Shown: positions 52,160 to 62,640, counted from the stretch's first letter. The stretch is 64,000 bases of DNA from Kitasatospora sp. DSM 101779 (GCF_025655475.1 NZ_JAHTIK010000001.1:5942437-6006436), one strand, 5' to 3'. A program made the numbers and translations. The notes: generated by a model not told the origin, from the sequence alone.

Positions 52160-52830
52160 TGTCGGATCAGGTGCGGGTCATGGTCGTGGACGACCACCCG
52201 ATGTGGCGGGACGCCGTCTCCAGGGACCTCGCCGACGCCGGGTTCGCCGTCGTCGCCACCGCGGGCGACGGCGAGGAGGCCGTCCGCCGGGCCCTGGCCA
52301 CCACCCCGCAGGTCGTCGTGCTCGACCTCAACCTGCCCGCGCTGCCCGGGGTCGAGGTCTGCCGGCGGATCGTCTCGCACGACCCGACCGCCCGGGTGCT
52401 GGTGCTCTCCGCGAGCGGCGAGCACGCCGACGTCCTGGAGGCGGTCAAGTCCGGTGCCACCGGCTACCTGGTGAAGTCCGCGGGCCGGGACGAGCTGATC
52501 GACGCCGTCCGCCGCACCGCGCTCGGCGACCCGGTCTTCACCCCGGGCCTGGCTGGCCTCGTCCTCGGCGAGTTCCGCCGGCTGGCCACCGAACCCGCCC
52601 CCGCCGCGGCTCCTGCCGCCCCGCAGCTGACCGGCCGGGAGACCGAGGTGCTGCGGCTGGTCGCCAAGGGGCTGTCGTACCGCCAGATCGCCGACCGCCT
52701 GGTGCTCTCGCACCGCACCGTGCAGAACCACGTGCAGAACACCCTGGGCAAGCTCCAGCTGCACAACCGCGTCGAACTCGTCCGCTACGCGATCGAGCAG
52801 GGCCTGGACGACGAACTGAGCCAGGGCTAG
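52159..52830 (+). CDS. macR: MacR-type response regulator (NarL/LuxR family)
   Basis: A 223-residue regulator. The receiver domain has the acidic pair VVDDHPMW, phosphoacceptor Asp56 (VVLDLNLP) and Lys in YLVKSAG. An Ala/Pro linker leads to a LuxR-type helix-turn-helix (LTGRETEVLRLVAKGLSYRQIADRL). The ATG overlaps the macS stop, so the pair forms one two-component system downstream of plsC. Confidence 0.93.
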   Translation: MSDQVRVMVVDDHPMWRDAVSRDLADAGFAVVATAGDGEEAVRRALATTPQVVVLDLNLPALPGVEVCRRIVSHDPTARVLVLSASGEHADVLEAVKSGATGYLVKSAGRDELIDAVRRTALGDPVFTPGLAGLVLGEFRRLATEPAPAAAPAAPQLTGRETEVLRLVAKGLSYRQIADRLVLSHRTVQNHVQNTLGKLQLHNRVELVRYAIEQGLDDELSQG

Positions 52831-52983
52831 GAGCCTGCGGGCTCAGCAGTGCTCGACGAGCAGCAGCACGGTCGGGCCGCCGTCGGCCGAGGTGCGCTCG
52901 TGCGCCGCGTGGTCCGGAGGCTGCGCCGCGGAGGCGGTCCGCCGGACGGTGTGCCGCGGGCCGATCGCCCTGGGACCACCCGG

Positions 52984-53053
52984 GGGCGGGAGAACTGCGC
53001 GGGACGGAGGTGCGGCGCCGTCACTTCCGACGCGCGCAGTTCCCCGCGCCCCC
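52984..53053. repeat. Dispersed palindromic element, second copy
   Basis: GGGCGGGAGAACTGCGCG at the left and TTCCGACGCGCGCAGTTCCC then CGCGCCCC at the right are inverted relative to one another. They match the ends of the element at 40817-40883 while the central 30 bases differ. It sits between convergent macR and the anthranilate synthase gene and may act as a terminator. Confidence 0.7.
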
Positions 53054-53082
53054 TGTGGCCCTTGGCCCCTGCCTGCGGGCGG

Positions 53083-55020
53083 TCAGCCGGGGACGGGGGC
53101 CGCGGCGCCGAGGAGTCCGGCGACGATGTCGACGCCCTCGCGGGTGAGGACGGACTCGGGGTGGAACTGCAGGGCGGCGAAGCCGGGCCCGCGCAGGGCG
53201 TGGACGTCGCCGGTGAGCGGGTCGCGGGCGACCTCCACGCCCTCCGCGGCGAGCCGTGCGGCGGCGGCGGCGTCGCAGCGGGCGGTGAAGGTGTTGTAGA
53301 AGCCGACCGTGCGGCGGGTGCCGAACAGGTCGATGGTCTCCTGGGCGCCCTGGTAGGGGACGGCCTTGCGGCCCAGCGGCAGGCCGAGTTCGGCGGAGAG
53401 CAGCTGGTGGCTGAGGCAGACGGCGAGCAGCGGCGCGGTGCGGGCGCCGGTGCGGACGGCGGCCAGCGCGTCGGTGACGATCGGCCGCAGGACGGCCATC
53501 TTGGCGTCGGCGGGGTCGGCCGGGTCGCCGGGGCCGGGGCCGAGCACCAGCGGCCCGGTGTGGGCGGCGACCCGTTCCCGCAGGCCGGGGGTGTCGTAGC
53601 GGAGCACGGTGACCCGGTGTCCGAGCGAGGACAGCAGGTGGGCGAGCATCGAGGTGAAGGTGTCCTCGCCGTCGACGACCAGGGTGTCCAGGCCCTCGAT
53701 GGGCTCGGCGCCCTGCTGCATCCGCAGCCAGAACGGGGCGAGGCCGGCCCGGCGGGCGTCGAGGGCGGCCTGCACCCGGTGGTCGTCGGCGAGGCGCGGG
53801 CCCGCTCCGCGGCCGGCGGGCCTCGGCGGGGCGGGGCGGGCGCCGATCGCGGTGAGCACGCCGGCGGCCTTGGCGTGGGTCTCGGCGACCTCGGAGTGCG
53901 GGTCGGAGTGCCGGACGAGGGTGGCGCCGACCCGCACGACCAGCTCCCCGGTGGCCGGGTCGACGTCGGCGGTCCGGATGCAGATGGGGGAGTCGAGCTG
54001 CTGGCCGCCGCTGGCGGAGCGGCCGATCAGGGCGAGCGCGCCGGAGTAGTAGCCGCGGCCGGTGGCCTCGTAGCGGCGGATGACCCGGGTGGCGTTCTGC
54101 ACCGGGCTGCCGGTGACGGTCGCCGCGAACATGGTCTCCTTGAGCACCTCGCGGACGTCCAGCGAGGTGCGCCCGCGGAGCTCGTACTCGGTGTGCGCGA
54201 GGTGGGCCATCTCCTTGAGCCGGGGGCCGAGCACCTGCCCGCCGAGGTCGCCGACGGTGCACATCATCTTGAGTTCCTCGTCGACCACCATGGTGAGCTC
54301 CTCCAGCTCCTTGGGGTCGTGCAGGAAGTCCAGCAGGGAGTCGACGGTCGGGCCGCCGGCCGGGTGGCGGTAGGTGCCGGAGATGGGGTTCATCACGACG
54401 GTGCCGCCGGACTGCCGAACGTGCACCTCCGGCGACGCTCCGACCAGGACCCGGTCCCCGGTGTGCACCAGGAAGGTCCAGTACGCGCCCCGCTCCTGCT
54501 CCAGCAGCCGCCGGAAGAGCGTGAGCGCCAGCGCGGTGTCGAAGCCCTCCAGCCGGCCGCGGAAGTCCCGGCGGACGACGAAGTTGGCGCCCTCGCCGCG
54601 GCCGATCTCGTCCTCGATGACGCGGCGGACGATCTCCGCGTACTCCTCGTCGGCGATGTCGAAGCCGCCGCCGGTGAGCCGGACGGGACGCTGCGGCAGC
54701 GCGGGCAGCAGCTCGTCGAGGGGGAGGGCGTGCTGCTCCTCGACGGCGAGCGCCTGCAGCGGGGTGCCGTCGTCGTGGGCGTCGAAGCCGCGTTCGCGGA
54801 TCTGCCGGTAGGGGACGAGGGCGAGCAGGTCGTGCCGGGGGCCGCCGGCGGGTGCGCCGTCCGGCACCGGGAGGTCGGCGAGCGTGTCGTGGACGCCGAC
54901 GGTGCCGATCAGCACCTCGACGGTGTCCGGGGCGAGCCGGGGGGCGCGGCGGTGCAGCAGGGCGAACGCGGGGGCGCCGGGGGCGGTGAGACGGGCGACC
55001 AGGTCGGCAGGGCGGGTCAC
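53083..55020 (-). CDS. Anthranilate synthase, fused components I and II (TrpE-TrpG)
   Basis: A 645-residue fusion. The N-terminal chorismate-binding half (to about residue 410) includes NPISGTYRHP, DEELKMMCTVGDLGG and ETMFAATVTGSPVQNATRVI. The C-terminal class I glutamine amidotransferase has LVLGPGPGDP, the nucleophile Cys in LLAVCLSHQLL and His/Glu in LQFHPESVL. Together they convert chorismate plus glutamine to anthranilate. The fused order TrpE-TrpG is usual for streptomycetes. Expression should respond to tryptophan through the leader peptide and attenuator upstream. Confidence 0.95.
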   Translation of the reverse strand: MTRPADLVARLTAPGAPAFALLHRRAPRLAPDTVEVLIGTVGVHDTLADLPVPDGAPAGGPRHDLLALVPYRQIRERGFDAHDDGTPLQALAVEEQHALPLDELLPALPQRPVRLTGGGFDIADEEYAEIVRRVIEDEIGRGEGANFVVRRDFRGRLEGFDTALALTLFRRLLEQERGAYWTFLVHTGDRVLVGASPEVHVRQSGGTVVMNPISGTYRHPAGGPTVDSLLDFLHDPKELEELTMVVDEELKMMCTVGDLGGQVLGPRLKEMAHLAHTEYELRGRTSLDVREVLKETMFAATVTGSPVQNATRVIRRYEATGRGYYSGALALIGRSASGGQQLDSPICIRTADVDPATGELVVRVGATLVRHSDPHSEVAETHAKAAGVLTAIGARPAPPRPAGRGAGPRLADDHRVQAALDARRAGLAPFWLRMQQGAEPIEGLDTLVVDGEDTFTSMLAHLLSSLGHRVTVLRYDTPGLRERVAAHTGPLVLGPGPGDPADPADAKMAVLRPIVTDALAAVRTGARTAPLLAVCLSHQLLSAELGLPLGRKAVPYQGAQETIDLFGTRRTVGFYNTFTARCDAAAAARLAAEGVEVARDPLTGDVHALRGPGFAALQFHPESVLTREGVDIVAGLLGAAAPVPG

Positions 55021-55097
55021 GGTACGGCGTTCCTTCCGGGAGGCGGGCGGGTCGGTCGCTCTTCGCGGGAGGGCCGCCTGCTCCTTCGGAACACGCA

Positions 55098-55123
55098 GAC
55101 GGCCGCCCCGAGGGGCGGCCGTC
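55098..55123 (-). terminator. Tryptophan attenuator hairpin
   Basis: A perfect 12-bp stem GACGGCCGCCCC / GGGGCGGCCGTC with a two-base loop. It lies nine bases after the leader-peptide stop and about 80 bases before trpEG. It fits a transcription attenuator; no long U tract follows, as is common in streptomycetes. Confidence 0.82.
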
Positions 55124-55131
55124 GTGTCGTC

Positions 55132-55203
55132 TTAGGGACGCGCGAGCTGTGGGCCGCCCATCGGGCTGGCCCACCACCAGGAGAAGGTGTGCGGTGCGGT
55201 CAC
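55132..55203 (-). CDS. trpL: trp leader peptide with three consecutive Trp codons
   Basis: A 23-residue peptide encoded from GTG at 55203 to TAA at 55134: VTAPHTFSWWWASPMGGPQL and then ARP. The three tandem TGG codons (55179-55171) would stall a ribosome when charged tryptophanyl-tRNA is scarce, changing folding of the downstream hairpin. A -10-like TACGCT (complement of 55211-55216) with TTCACA 16 bases upstream places the transcript start within a few bases of the GTG, so the leader message is nearly leaderless. Confidence 0.88.
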   Translation of the reverse strand: MTAPHTFSWWWASPMGGPQLARP

Positions 55204-55321
55204 GGGGACGAGCGTAGCGGATGCCCCGGCGGTGTGAAGTCGCTCACCGAAATGTCCATCACCCGTCTCACCCATCGGGCGGCGGGCACAATTCGCTTGT
55301 CACACCCCGTAGCCTTGCTTC

Positions 55322-56671
55322 GTGACCGTGACAACTGAGACAAACGGGGCTGCCTTCTCCTGGCAGTCCCTGCCCGCGGCGCAGCAGCCCGAATGGCCGG
55401 ACCAAGAGGCTCTGCGCAAGACCCTTGCGGACCTCGCCTCGTATCCGCCGCTCGTCTTCGCCGGCGAGTGCGACCAGCTGCGCGCCCGGCTCGGTGCCGT
55501 CGCGCGTGGAGAGGCCTTCCTGCTGCAGGGCGGCGACTGTGCCGAGGCGTTCGACGGCGTGTCCGCCGAGCAGATCCGCAACAAGCTGAAGACCCTGCTG
55601 CAGATGGCGGCCGTGCTCACGTACGCCGCGTCGGTGCCGGTGGTCAAGGTCGGGCGGATCGCCGGCCAGTACTCCAAGCCGCGCTCGAAGTCGACCGAGA
55701 CCCGGGACGGCGTCACCCTGCCGGTCTACCGCGGCGACTCGGTGAACGGTTTCGACTTCACCCCCGAGTCGCGCATCCCGGACCCGGAGCGGCTCAAGCG
55801 GATGTACAACGCGTCCGCCGCGACGCTCAACCTGGTGCGCGCCTTCACCACCGGCGGCTACGCCGACCTGCGCCAGGTGCACGCCTGGAACCAGGACTTC
55901 GTGCGCAACTCGCCGTCGGGCCAGCGGTACGAGCAGCTCGCCCGGGAGATCGACAACGCGCTGGCCTTCATGAACGCCTGCGGGGTGGCCCCGGAGGAGT
56001 TCCGGACGGTCGAGTTCTACTCCTCGCACGAGGCGCTGATCCTGGACTACGAGACGGCGCTGACCCGCACCGACTCGCGCACCGGTGACCTGTACGACGT
56101 CTCCGGCCACATGGTCTGGATCGGCGAGCGCACCCGTCAGCTGGACCACGCGCACATCGAGTTCGCCTCGAAGATCCGCAACCCGATCGGCGTGAAGCTC
56201 GGCCCGACCACCACGGTCGACGAGGCGCTCACCCTGATCGACCGGCTCGACCCGGACCGCGAGCCGGGCCGGCTGACCTTCATCACCCGGATGGGTGCGG
56301 GCAAGATCCGCGAGCACCTGCCCGCCCTGGTCGAGAAGGTCACCGCCTCCGGTGCCCAGCCGGTGTGGATCTGCGACCCGATGCACGGCAACACCTTCGA
56401 GGCCGAGACCGGCCACAAGACCCGCCGCTTCGACGACGTGCTCGACGAGGTCAAGGGCTTCTTCGAGGTGCACCGCGCGCTCGGCACCCACCCGGGCGGC
56501 ATCCACGTGGAGCTCACCGGTGACGACGTCACCGAGTGCGTGGGCGGTGGCGACGAGGTCCTCGTCGACGACCTGCACCAGCGCTACGAGACGGCCTGCG
56601 ACCCGCGGCTCAATCGCAGCCAGTCGCTCGACCTGGCCTTCCTGGTCGCGGAGATGTACCGCAACCAGTGA
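55322..56671 (+). CDS. aroH: Class II 3-deoxy-7-phosphoheptulonate (DAHP) synthase
   Basis: The first enzyme of the shikimate pathway, condensing erythrose-4-phosphate with phosphoenolpyruvate. The 449 residues show class II signatures LLQGGDCAEAF, VKVGRIAGQYSKPRS, GVKLGPTTT and WICDPMHGNTFE, with the metal-binding Cys, His and Glu. The start is GTG at 55322. A TAGCCT hexamer ends six bases before it, suggesting a leaderless message. It is divergent from trpL-trpEG, so entry to and branch from chorismate are controlled side by side. Confidence 0.96.
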   Translation: MTVTTETNGAAFSWQSLPAAQQPEWPDQEALRKTLADLASYPPLVFAGECDQLRARLGAVARGEAFLLQGGDCAEAFDGVSAEQIRNKLKTLLQMAAVLTYAASVPVVKVGRIAGQYSKPRSKSTETRDGVTLPVYRGDSVNGFDFTPESRIPDPERLKRMYNASAATLNLVRAFTTGGYADLRQVHAWNQDFVRNSPSGQRYEQLAREIDNALAFMNACGVAPEEFRTVEFYSSHEALILDYETALTRTDSRTGDLYDVSGHMVWIGERTRQLDHAHIEFASKIRNPIGVKLGPTTTVDEALTLIDRLDPDREPGRLTFITRMGAGKIREHLPALVEKVTASGAQPVWICDPMHGNTFEAETGHKTRRFDDVLDEVKGFFEVHRALGTHPGGIHVELTGDDVTECVGGGDEVLVDDLHQRYETACDPRLNRSQSLDLAFLVAEMYRNQ

Positions 56672-56705
56672 GGCCGGCGCCCGCGATGATCGCAATGTGA
56701 CAAAC

Positions 56706-56742
56706 GCCCCTCCGCTTTCCGGGCCACCGGGAGCGGAGGGGC
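56706..56742 (+). terminator. Terminator of aroH
   Basis: An 11-bp stem GCCCCTCCGCT / AGCGGAGGGGC plus an inner CCGG/CCGG pair, followed by TTTGCTTT. It has the clearest U tract of the terminators in the window. Confidence 0.9.
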
Positions 56743-56764
56743 TTTGCTTTGCGGGTACCTTGGG

Positions 56765-56798
56765 TAAGGTAAGGCTTAGCGAGGTAAGGCGAACCTTG
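56765..56798 (+). promoter_or_regulatory. Two overlapping iron boxes (IdeR/DmdR-type) before bfd
   Basis: TAAGGTAAGGCTTAGCGAG (56765-56783) and CGAGGTAAGGCGAACCTTG (56780-56798) each match 13 of 19 positions of the IdeR/DmdR iron box TTAGGTTAGGCTAACCTAA. They lie 35-70 bases before the bfd start, so iron-loaded repressor would shut off bfd. Confidence 0.78.
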
Positions 56799-56832
56799 CC
56801 GATCAACGAACACCAGCCCGGGAGAGCCGCCG

Positions 56833-57087
56833 ATGTACGTGTGCATGTGCCATGCGGTCACCGAGGCCCAGGTCAAGCGGGAGATCGACGGCGGCGCCGT
56901 CACTCCGCGGCAGATAGCCAAGGGCTGCAAGGCCGGCACCGACTGCGGTTCCTGCGTCCGCCGGATCCAGGCCCTGCTCGGGGAGCACGGCGCCCGCCCG
57001 TGCCCGACGGCCAGGCTGGCCGCAAAGCTGGGGCTGGCCGATTCCGCCGCTGAGACCGCGCCCGAGCGCGGTCTCGAAGCCGCCTAG
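56833..57087 (+). CDS. bfd: Bacterioferritin-associated ferredoxin (Bfd)
   Basis: An 84-residue 2Fe-2S protein with the cluster cysteines Cys4, Cys6 (MYVCMCHAVTE), Cys38 and Cys41 (GTDCGSCVRR). Bfd reduces ferric iron inside bacterioferritin and so releases it when iron is short. The ATG at 56833 follows GGGAGAG. The upstream iron boxes and the convergent bfr gene fit this role. The C-terminal 30 residues are a low-complexity extension. Confidence 0.94.
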   Translation: MYVCMCHAVTEAQVKREIDGGAVTPRQIAKGCKAGTDCGSCVRRIQALLGEHGARPCPTARLAAKLGLADSAAETAPERGLEAA

Positions 57088-57126
57088 TTCCCGCCCGCCG
57101 CCGCGCGCCATGCGCCGGTCGGCGTC

Positions 57127-57606
57127 TCAGCTCTCCGGCTGCTCGATGAGCTGTGCCAGGTAGAGCGGCTCGCCCAGCTTCTCCAGCAGTTCGAGCTGGG
57201 TGTCCAGGTAGTCGATGTGGTGTTCCTCGTCGGCGAGGATCGACTCGAAGATGTTGGCCGAGGTGACGTCGTTCTTGGCCCGCATGACGACGATGCCGCG
57301 GCGCAGCCGGTCGATGGCCTCGACCTCGATCTGACGGTCGGCCTCGAACATCTCCCTGACCGTCTGGCCGATCCGGACGTGGAACAGCCGCTGGTAGTTG
57401 GGCAGGCCGTCCAGGAAGAGGATCCGGTCGGTCAGCGTCTCCGCGTGCTTCATCTCGTCGAAGGACTCGTGCCGGGTGTAGGCGGCGAGCTTCGTCCAGC
57501 CGTTGTTCTCCTGCATCTTGGCGTGCAGGAAGTACTGGTTGATGGCAGTGAGCTCGGCGGTGAGCTGCTCGTTGAGGAACTCGATGACCTCGGGGTCGCC
57601 CTGCAT
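57127..57606 (-). CDS. bfr: Bacterioferritin (Bfr)
   Basis: A 159-residue four-helix protein of the 24-mer iron store. All ferroxidase ligands are in place: Glu18, Glu51, His54, Glu94, Glu127 and His130. The haem-ligand Met52 is also present (FDEMKHAE). The ATG is at 57606. It converges on bfd with only 39 bases between stops, giving an iron-storage and iron-release pair. A 6-4-6 inverted repeat lies 68 bases upstream. Confidence 0.97.
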   Translation of the reverse strand: MQGDPEVIEFLNEQLTAELTAINQYFLHAKMQENNGWTKLAAYTRHESFDEMKHAETLTDRILFLDGLPNYQRLFHVRIGQTVREMFEADRQIEVEAIDRLRRGIVVMRAKNDVTSANIFESILADEEHHIDYLDTQLELLEKLGEPLYLAQLIEQPES

Positions 57607-57673
57607 GGCGTGCCTTCCTGATAGCCGTCCGTCGCTTGCCCGCATCGTGGCACTGGAGCGGGCATGGTTTCCA

Positions 57674-57689
57674 GTAAGTTCACACTTAC
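57674..57689. promoter_or_regulatory. Inverted repeat upstream of bfr
   Basis: GTAAGT-TCAC-ACTTAC is a perfect 6-bp dyad in an AT-richer patch between the divergent bfr and sulfite-oxidase-like genes. It does not match the iron box well. It could be an operator for either gene. Confidence 0.4.
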
Positions 57690-57795
57690 CCCCATCTAGG
57701 AGTTATGTCCGATTTTCCGATGTGCGGGTTCGATGGAGGGGGCGTGCGTGAGGGGCGCGCAACGCGTACCGCCCGCCGTCTGCGACCATGGAGGC

Positions 57796-58425
57796 ATGGG
57801 TCAGCACGAACCGGAACCACCGCAGCCGTCCGACCCTCGACTCCCTCCCGGCCAGCGCCTCCAGCGCGGCTGGCCTGTGCTGCACTACGGACCGGTGCCC
57901 CGCTTCAAGCCGCAGAGCTGGGACTTCCAGGTGTTCGGGGCGACCGCCTCGGCCGAGAAGCACCGCTGGGACTTCGAGGGCTTCCACGCACTGCCGCGCG
58001 TGACCGTCCGCGGCGACCTGCACTGCGTCACCCGCTTCTCGATGCTCGGCAACGAGTGGGGCGGCGTCGCCGCCAAGACCGTCCTCGACCTGGTGCCGCC
58101 GGCCCCCGGCGTCACCCACGTCATGGTCTGGGCCGAGTACGGCTACAGCGCCAACCTGCGGATCGCCGACTTCACCGACCCGCAGACCGTCTTCGCCACC
58201 CACCGCAACGGCGAGCCGCTCACCGTCGAGCACGGCTTCCCCGTCCGCCTCGTGGTGCCGCACCTGTACGCCTGGAAGGGCCCCAAGTGGGTCCGTGCGG
58301 TCGAGTACATGCGGGCCGACCGCCGCGGCTTCTGGGAGGAGCGCGGCTACCACAACCTCGCCGACCCGTGGGCCGAGCAGCGCTACTCCTACCAGGAGAA
58401 GCCCGGGGACGGGCCGCTGCGCTGA
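57796..58425 (+). CDS. Sulfite-oxidase-like molybdopterin-binding oxidoreductase
   Basis: A 209-residue protein containing the core of the SUOX molybdopterin domain. WPVLHYGPVPRFKPQSWDFQVFG starts the fold, and DLHCVTRFSMLGNEWGGV carries Cys77 at the molybdenum-ligand position, followed by VMVWAEYGYSANLRI and VRLVVPHLYAWKGPKWV. It lacks a signal peptide, haem domain and dimerisation domain, and is typical of cytosolic YedY-like short family members. The ATG at 57796 has GGAGG very close; upstream GTG 57733 would add an unrelated extension. The substrate is unknown. Confidence 0.9.
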   Translation: MGQHEPEPPQPSDPRLPPGQRLQRGWPVLHYGPVPRFKPQSWDFQVFGATASAEKHRWDFEGFHALPRVTVRGDLHCVTRFSMLGNEWGGVAAKTVLDLVPPAPGVTHVMVWAEYGYSANLRIADFTDPQTVFATHRNGEPLTVEHGFPVRLVVPHLYAWKGPKWVRAVEYMRADRRGFWEERGYHNLADPWAEQRYSYQEKPGDGPLR

Positions 58426-58512
58426 CGGCCGTCCCCGCCGAGCCGCTCGGAGGGGCAATTCAGGTGCCCCCACGCGCCCCTCTGTGGCATCCGTACGCCC
58501 GTGAAGACAGTC

Positions 58513-60264
58513 CTAGAACAGCCCGAAGCTGATCACCACGGTGCTGCCCTGCGCGCGGGGGGTGCCGGCCTTGGGCGCCTGCCCGGTGACCTTGCCGCCG
58601 AACAGGTTCAGTCCGGTGGCCTGCACCTTGAAGCCGGCGTCGGTGAGTGCCTTGGCGGCGTCGTCCTTGCTCAGGCCGACCACGTCGGGCACCGGCTGCA
58701 TGCCCTTGCTGACCACCAGAGCGACCGGCGTGTTCGGGCTGACCGAGGTGCCGACGCCCGGCTCCACGCTGATCACCGACCCCTCGGGCACGTCGTCGTC
58801 GAACTCCTCCCGGGTCGTCCCCGGGGTCAGCCTGGCATCGGTCAGCGCCTTGCGGGCCTGCTCCAGCGGCAGACCCTCCACGGACGGCACCGGCACCCGG
58901 TCCGGGCCCTTGGACAGCAGCACCTTCACCGGATCGCTCTTGCGGGCACGCGCGCCCACCCCGGGATCGGTGGAGATCACCTGCCCGGCCTTGACGGTCT
59001 CGCTGAACTGCTGGCTGAACGTACCGCGCAGCCCCGCCCTGTCCAGCGTCGCCACCGCCTGCGCCTCGGTCTGCCCGAGCACCGTCGGCACCGTCGTGTA
59101 CAGCCCGTCCGAGAGCAGGTACGTCGCCCCGCCGACCAGCAGCAGCACCACCGCGATCACCGCACCCCAGACCAGCGGGGCGCGTGAGCGCGGCGGACGC
59201 GGCGCCCGGGGCGGGCGGGCCGGTGCCGTCTCGTCGTACGGCCGCGGCGGGGTCAGCAGATCGGCCGGCACGTCCAGCACGCTGGTGCGCTCCACCGGAC
59301 GGTCGACCACCGCGGTGATCTCGCCGGTCGGGTACTGCGGGGTCGGCCGGGTCGAGGCCGGCGGCTCGGCGTCCAGCTGGGCCGGGGTGAGCGCCCGGCG
59401 GGCCCGCTGCAGCGCGGCCAGCAGCTCCACCGCGTCCCACGGACGGGCCTGCGGGTCGCGGGCGGTCGCGGCGGCCACTATGGCGTCCAGCTCGCGGCCG
59501 ACCCCCGGCGCGGCCAGCGACGGCGCCGGGACGTCCTCGTTCAGGTGCCGGTAGATCACCTGCATGGCGTTCTCGCCGGTGTGCGGCTTGGCGCCGGTCA
59601 GCATCTCGTACAGCAGGATGCCGGCCGCGTACACGTCGACCCGCTGGTCGGTCGGGCCGTCCTGACGGATCTGCTCCGGCGCGAGGTAGGAGACGGTGCC
59701 GAGCACCGTGCCGGTCGAGGTGGTGCTGGTGACGGCGTCGCCGGCGCCCTCGGTGCCGGTCAGCAGCCGCACCAGGCCGAAGTCCGCGACCTTCACCATG
59801 CCGCCGTCGGTGATCAGCACGTTCTCCGGCTTGACGTCCCGGTGCACCAGGCCCGCCCGGTGCGCCGCGCCGAGCGCCGCCAGCACCGGCTCCAGGATGT
59901 CCAGCGCGGCCCGCGCCGACAGCGCCCCGCGGTCGCGCAGCAGGTCGCGCAAGGTCCGGCCGGGCACGTACTCCATCGCCAGGAACACCGCCCGGCCGTC
60001 CGCGCCCTGGTCGAAGACGTTCACCACGTTCGGGTGGGACAGCCGAGCCACGGCCTTCGCCTCGCGGATGAACCGGCCGGTGAACTCGTTGCCGCCGTCG
60101 GCGGCCAGCGCGGGGTGCATCACCTTCAGCGCGACGACCCGGTCCAGCCGGGTGTCCGTCCCGCGGTACACCGTGGCCATGCCTCCGACGGCGATGCGCC
60201 GATCAACCCGGTACCGGCCGTCGAGCAGGGCACCGATCAGGGGGTCGTCGAGCGTCATGTCCAC
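58513..60264 (-). CDS. PASTA-domain Ser/Thr protein kinase (PknL/PknB type)
   Basis: A 583-residue membrane kinase. The catalytic domain (residues about 15-280) has Gly loop IAVGGMATVYRG, Lys47, catalytic Asp143 (HRDVKPEN), DFG at 161-163 and GTVSYLAPEQ. A Pro-rich juxtamembrane linker, one transmembrane helix (LVWGAVIAVVLLLVGGATYLL) and three PASTA repeats (starting VPTVLGQ, VPSVEGL, VPDVVGL) that sense muropeptides follow. A -10-like TACACT ends six bases before GTG 60264, suggesting leaderless translation; ATG 60258 is an alternative. M. tuberculosis has pknL near aroG. Confidence 0.95.
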   Translation of the reverse strand: MDMTLDDPLIGALLDGRYRVDRRIAVGGMATVYRGTDTRLDRVVALKVMHPALAADGGNEFTGRFIREAKAVARLSHPNVVNVFDQGADGRAVFLAMEYVPGRTLRDLLRDRGALSARAALDILEPVLAALGAAHRAGLVHRDVKPENVLITDGGMVKVADFGLVRLLTGTEGAGDAVTSTTSTGTVLGTVSYLAPEQIRQDGPTDQRVDVYAAGILLYEMLTGAKPHTGENAMQVIYRHLNEDVPAPSLAAPGVGRELDAIVAAATARDPQARPWDAVELLAALQRARRALTPAQLDAEPPASTRPTPQYPTGEITAVVDRPVERTSVLDVPADLLTPPRPYDETAPARPPRAPRPPRSRAPLVWGAVIAVVLLLVGGATYLLSDGLYTTVPTVLGQTEAQAVATLDRAGLRGTFSQQFSETVKAGQVISTDPGVGARARKSDPVKVLLSKGPDRVPVPSVEGLPLEQARKALTDARLTPGTTREEFDDDVPEGSVISVEPGVGTSVSPNTPVALVVSKGMQPVPDVVGLSKDDAAKALTDAGFKVQATGLNLFGGKVTGQAPKAGTPRAQGSTVVISFGLF

Positions 60265-60363
60265 CCGAGGAGTGTAGGACGCAGGGGTGACCCTCGGCCC
60301 GGGACAGCGCCGCCCGCGGCGCGGTTGTGCCGATGTTGAGACATGCGCCGCCGGAGGTGCTCC

Positions 60364-62536
<2,173 letters not shown>

Positions 62537-62545
62537 GTCGCTGAT

Positions 62546-62640
62546 TCTCCCTTCGCCGGCATGACCCGGATCAGGTTCGGACGGTCGCAGGCCGCTCCAG
62601 CCCGCCTCTCAGCCCGGTGCACCGGGCTCCCGTGTGGTGT
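62546..62640 (-). ncRNA. TPP riboswitch (thi box)
   Basis: Read on the minus strand, CACCACACGGGAGCCCGG leads to GGCTGAGAGGCGGGC, then CGAACCTGATCCGGGTCATG and CCGGCGAAGGGAGA. These are the conserved CUGAGAG and ACCUGAUCUGGGUAAUGCCAGCG blocks of the thiamine pyrophosphate riboswitch. It lies about ten bases before the thiO start, so TPP binding probably masks translation of the thiOSG operon. Confidence 0.96.

Noticed and set aside
53021-55177. Alternative minus-strand frame of 718 codons over the anthranilate synthase gene
   Set aside because: It is the +1 frame of a well-conserved fusion enzyme and reads as Arg/Pro-rich noise.
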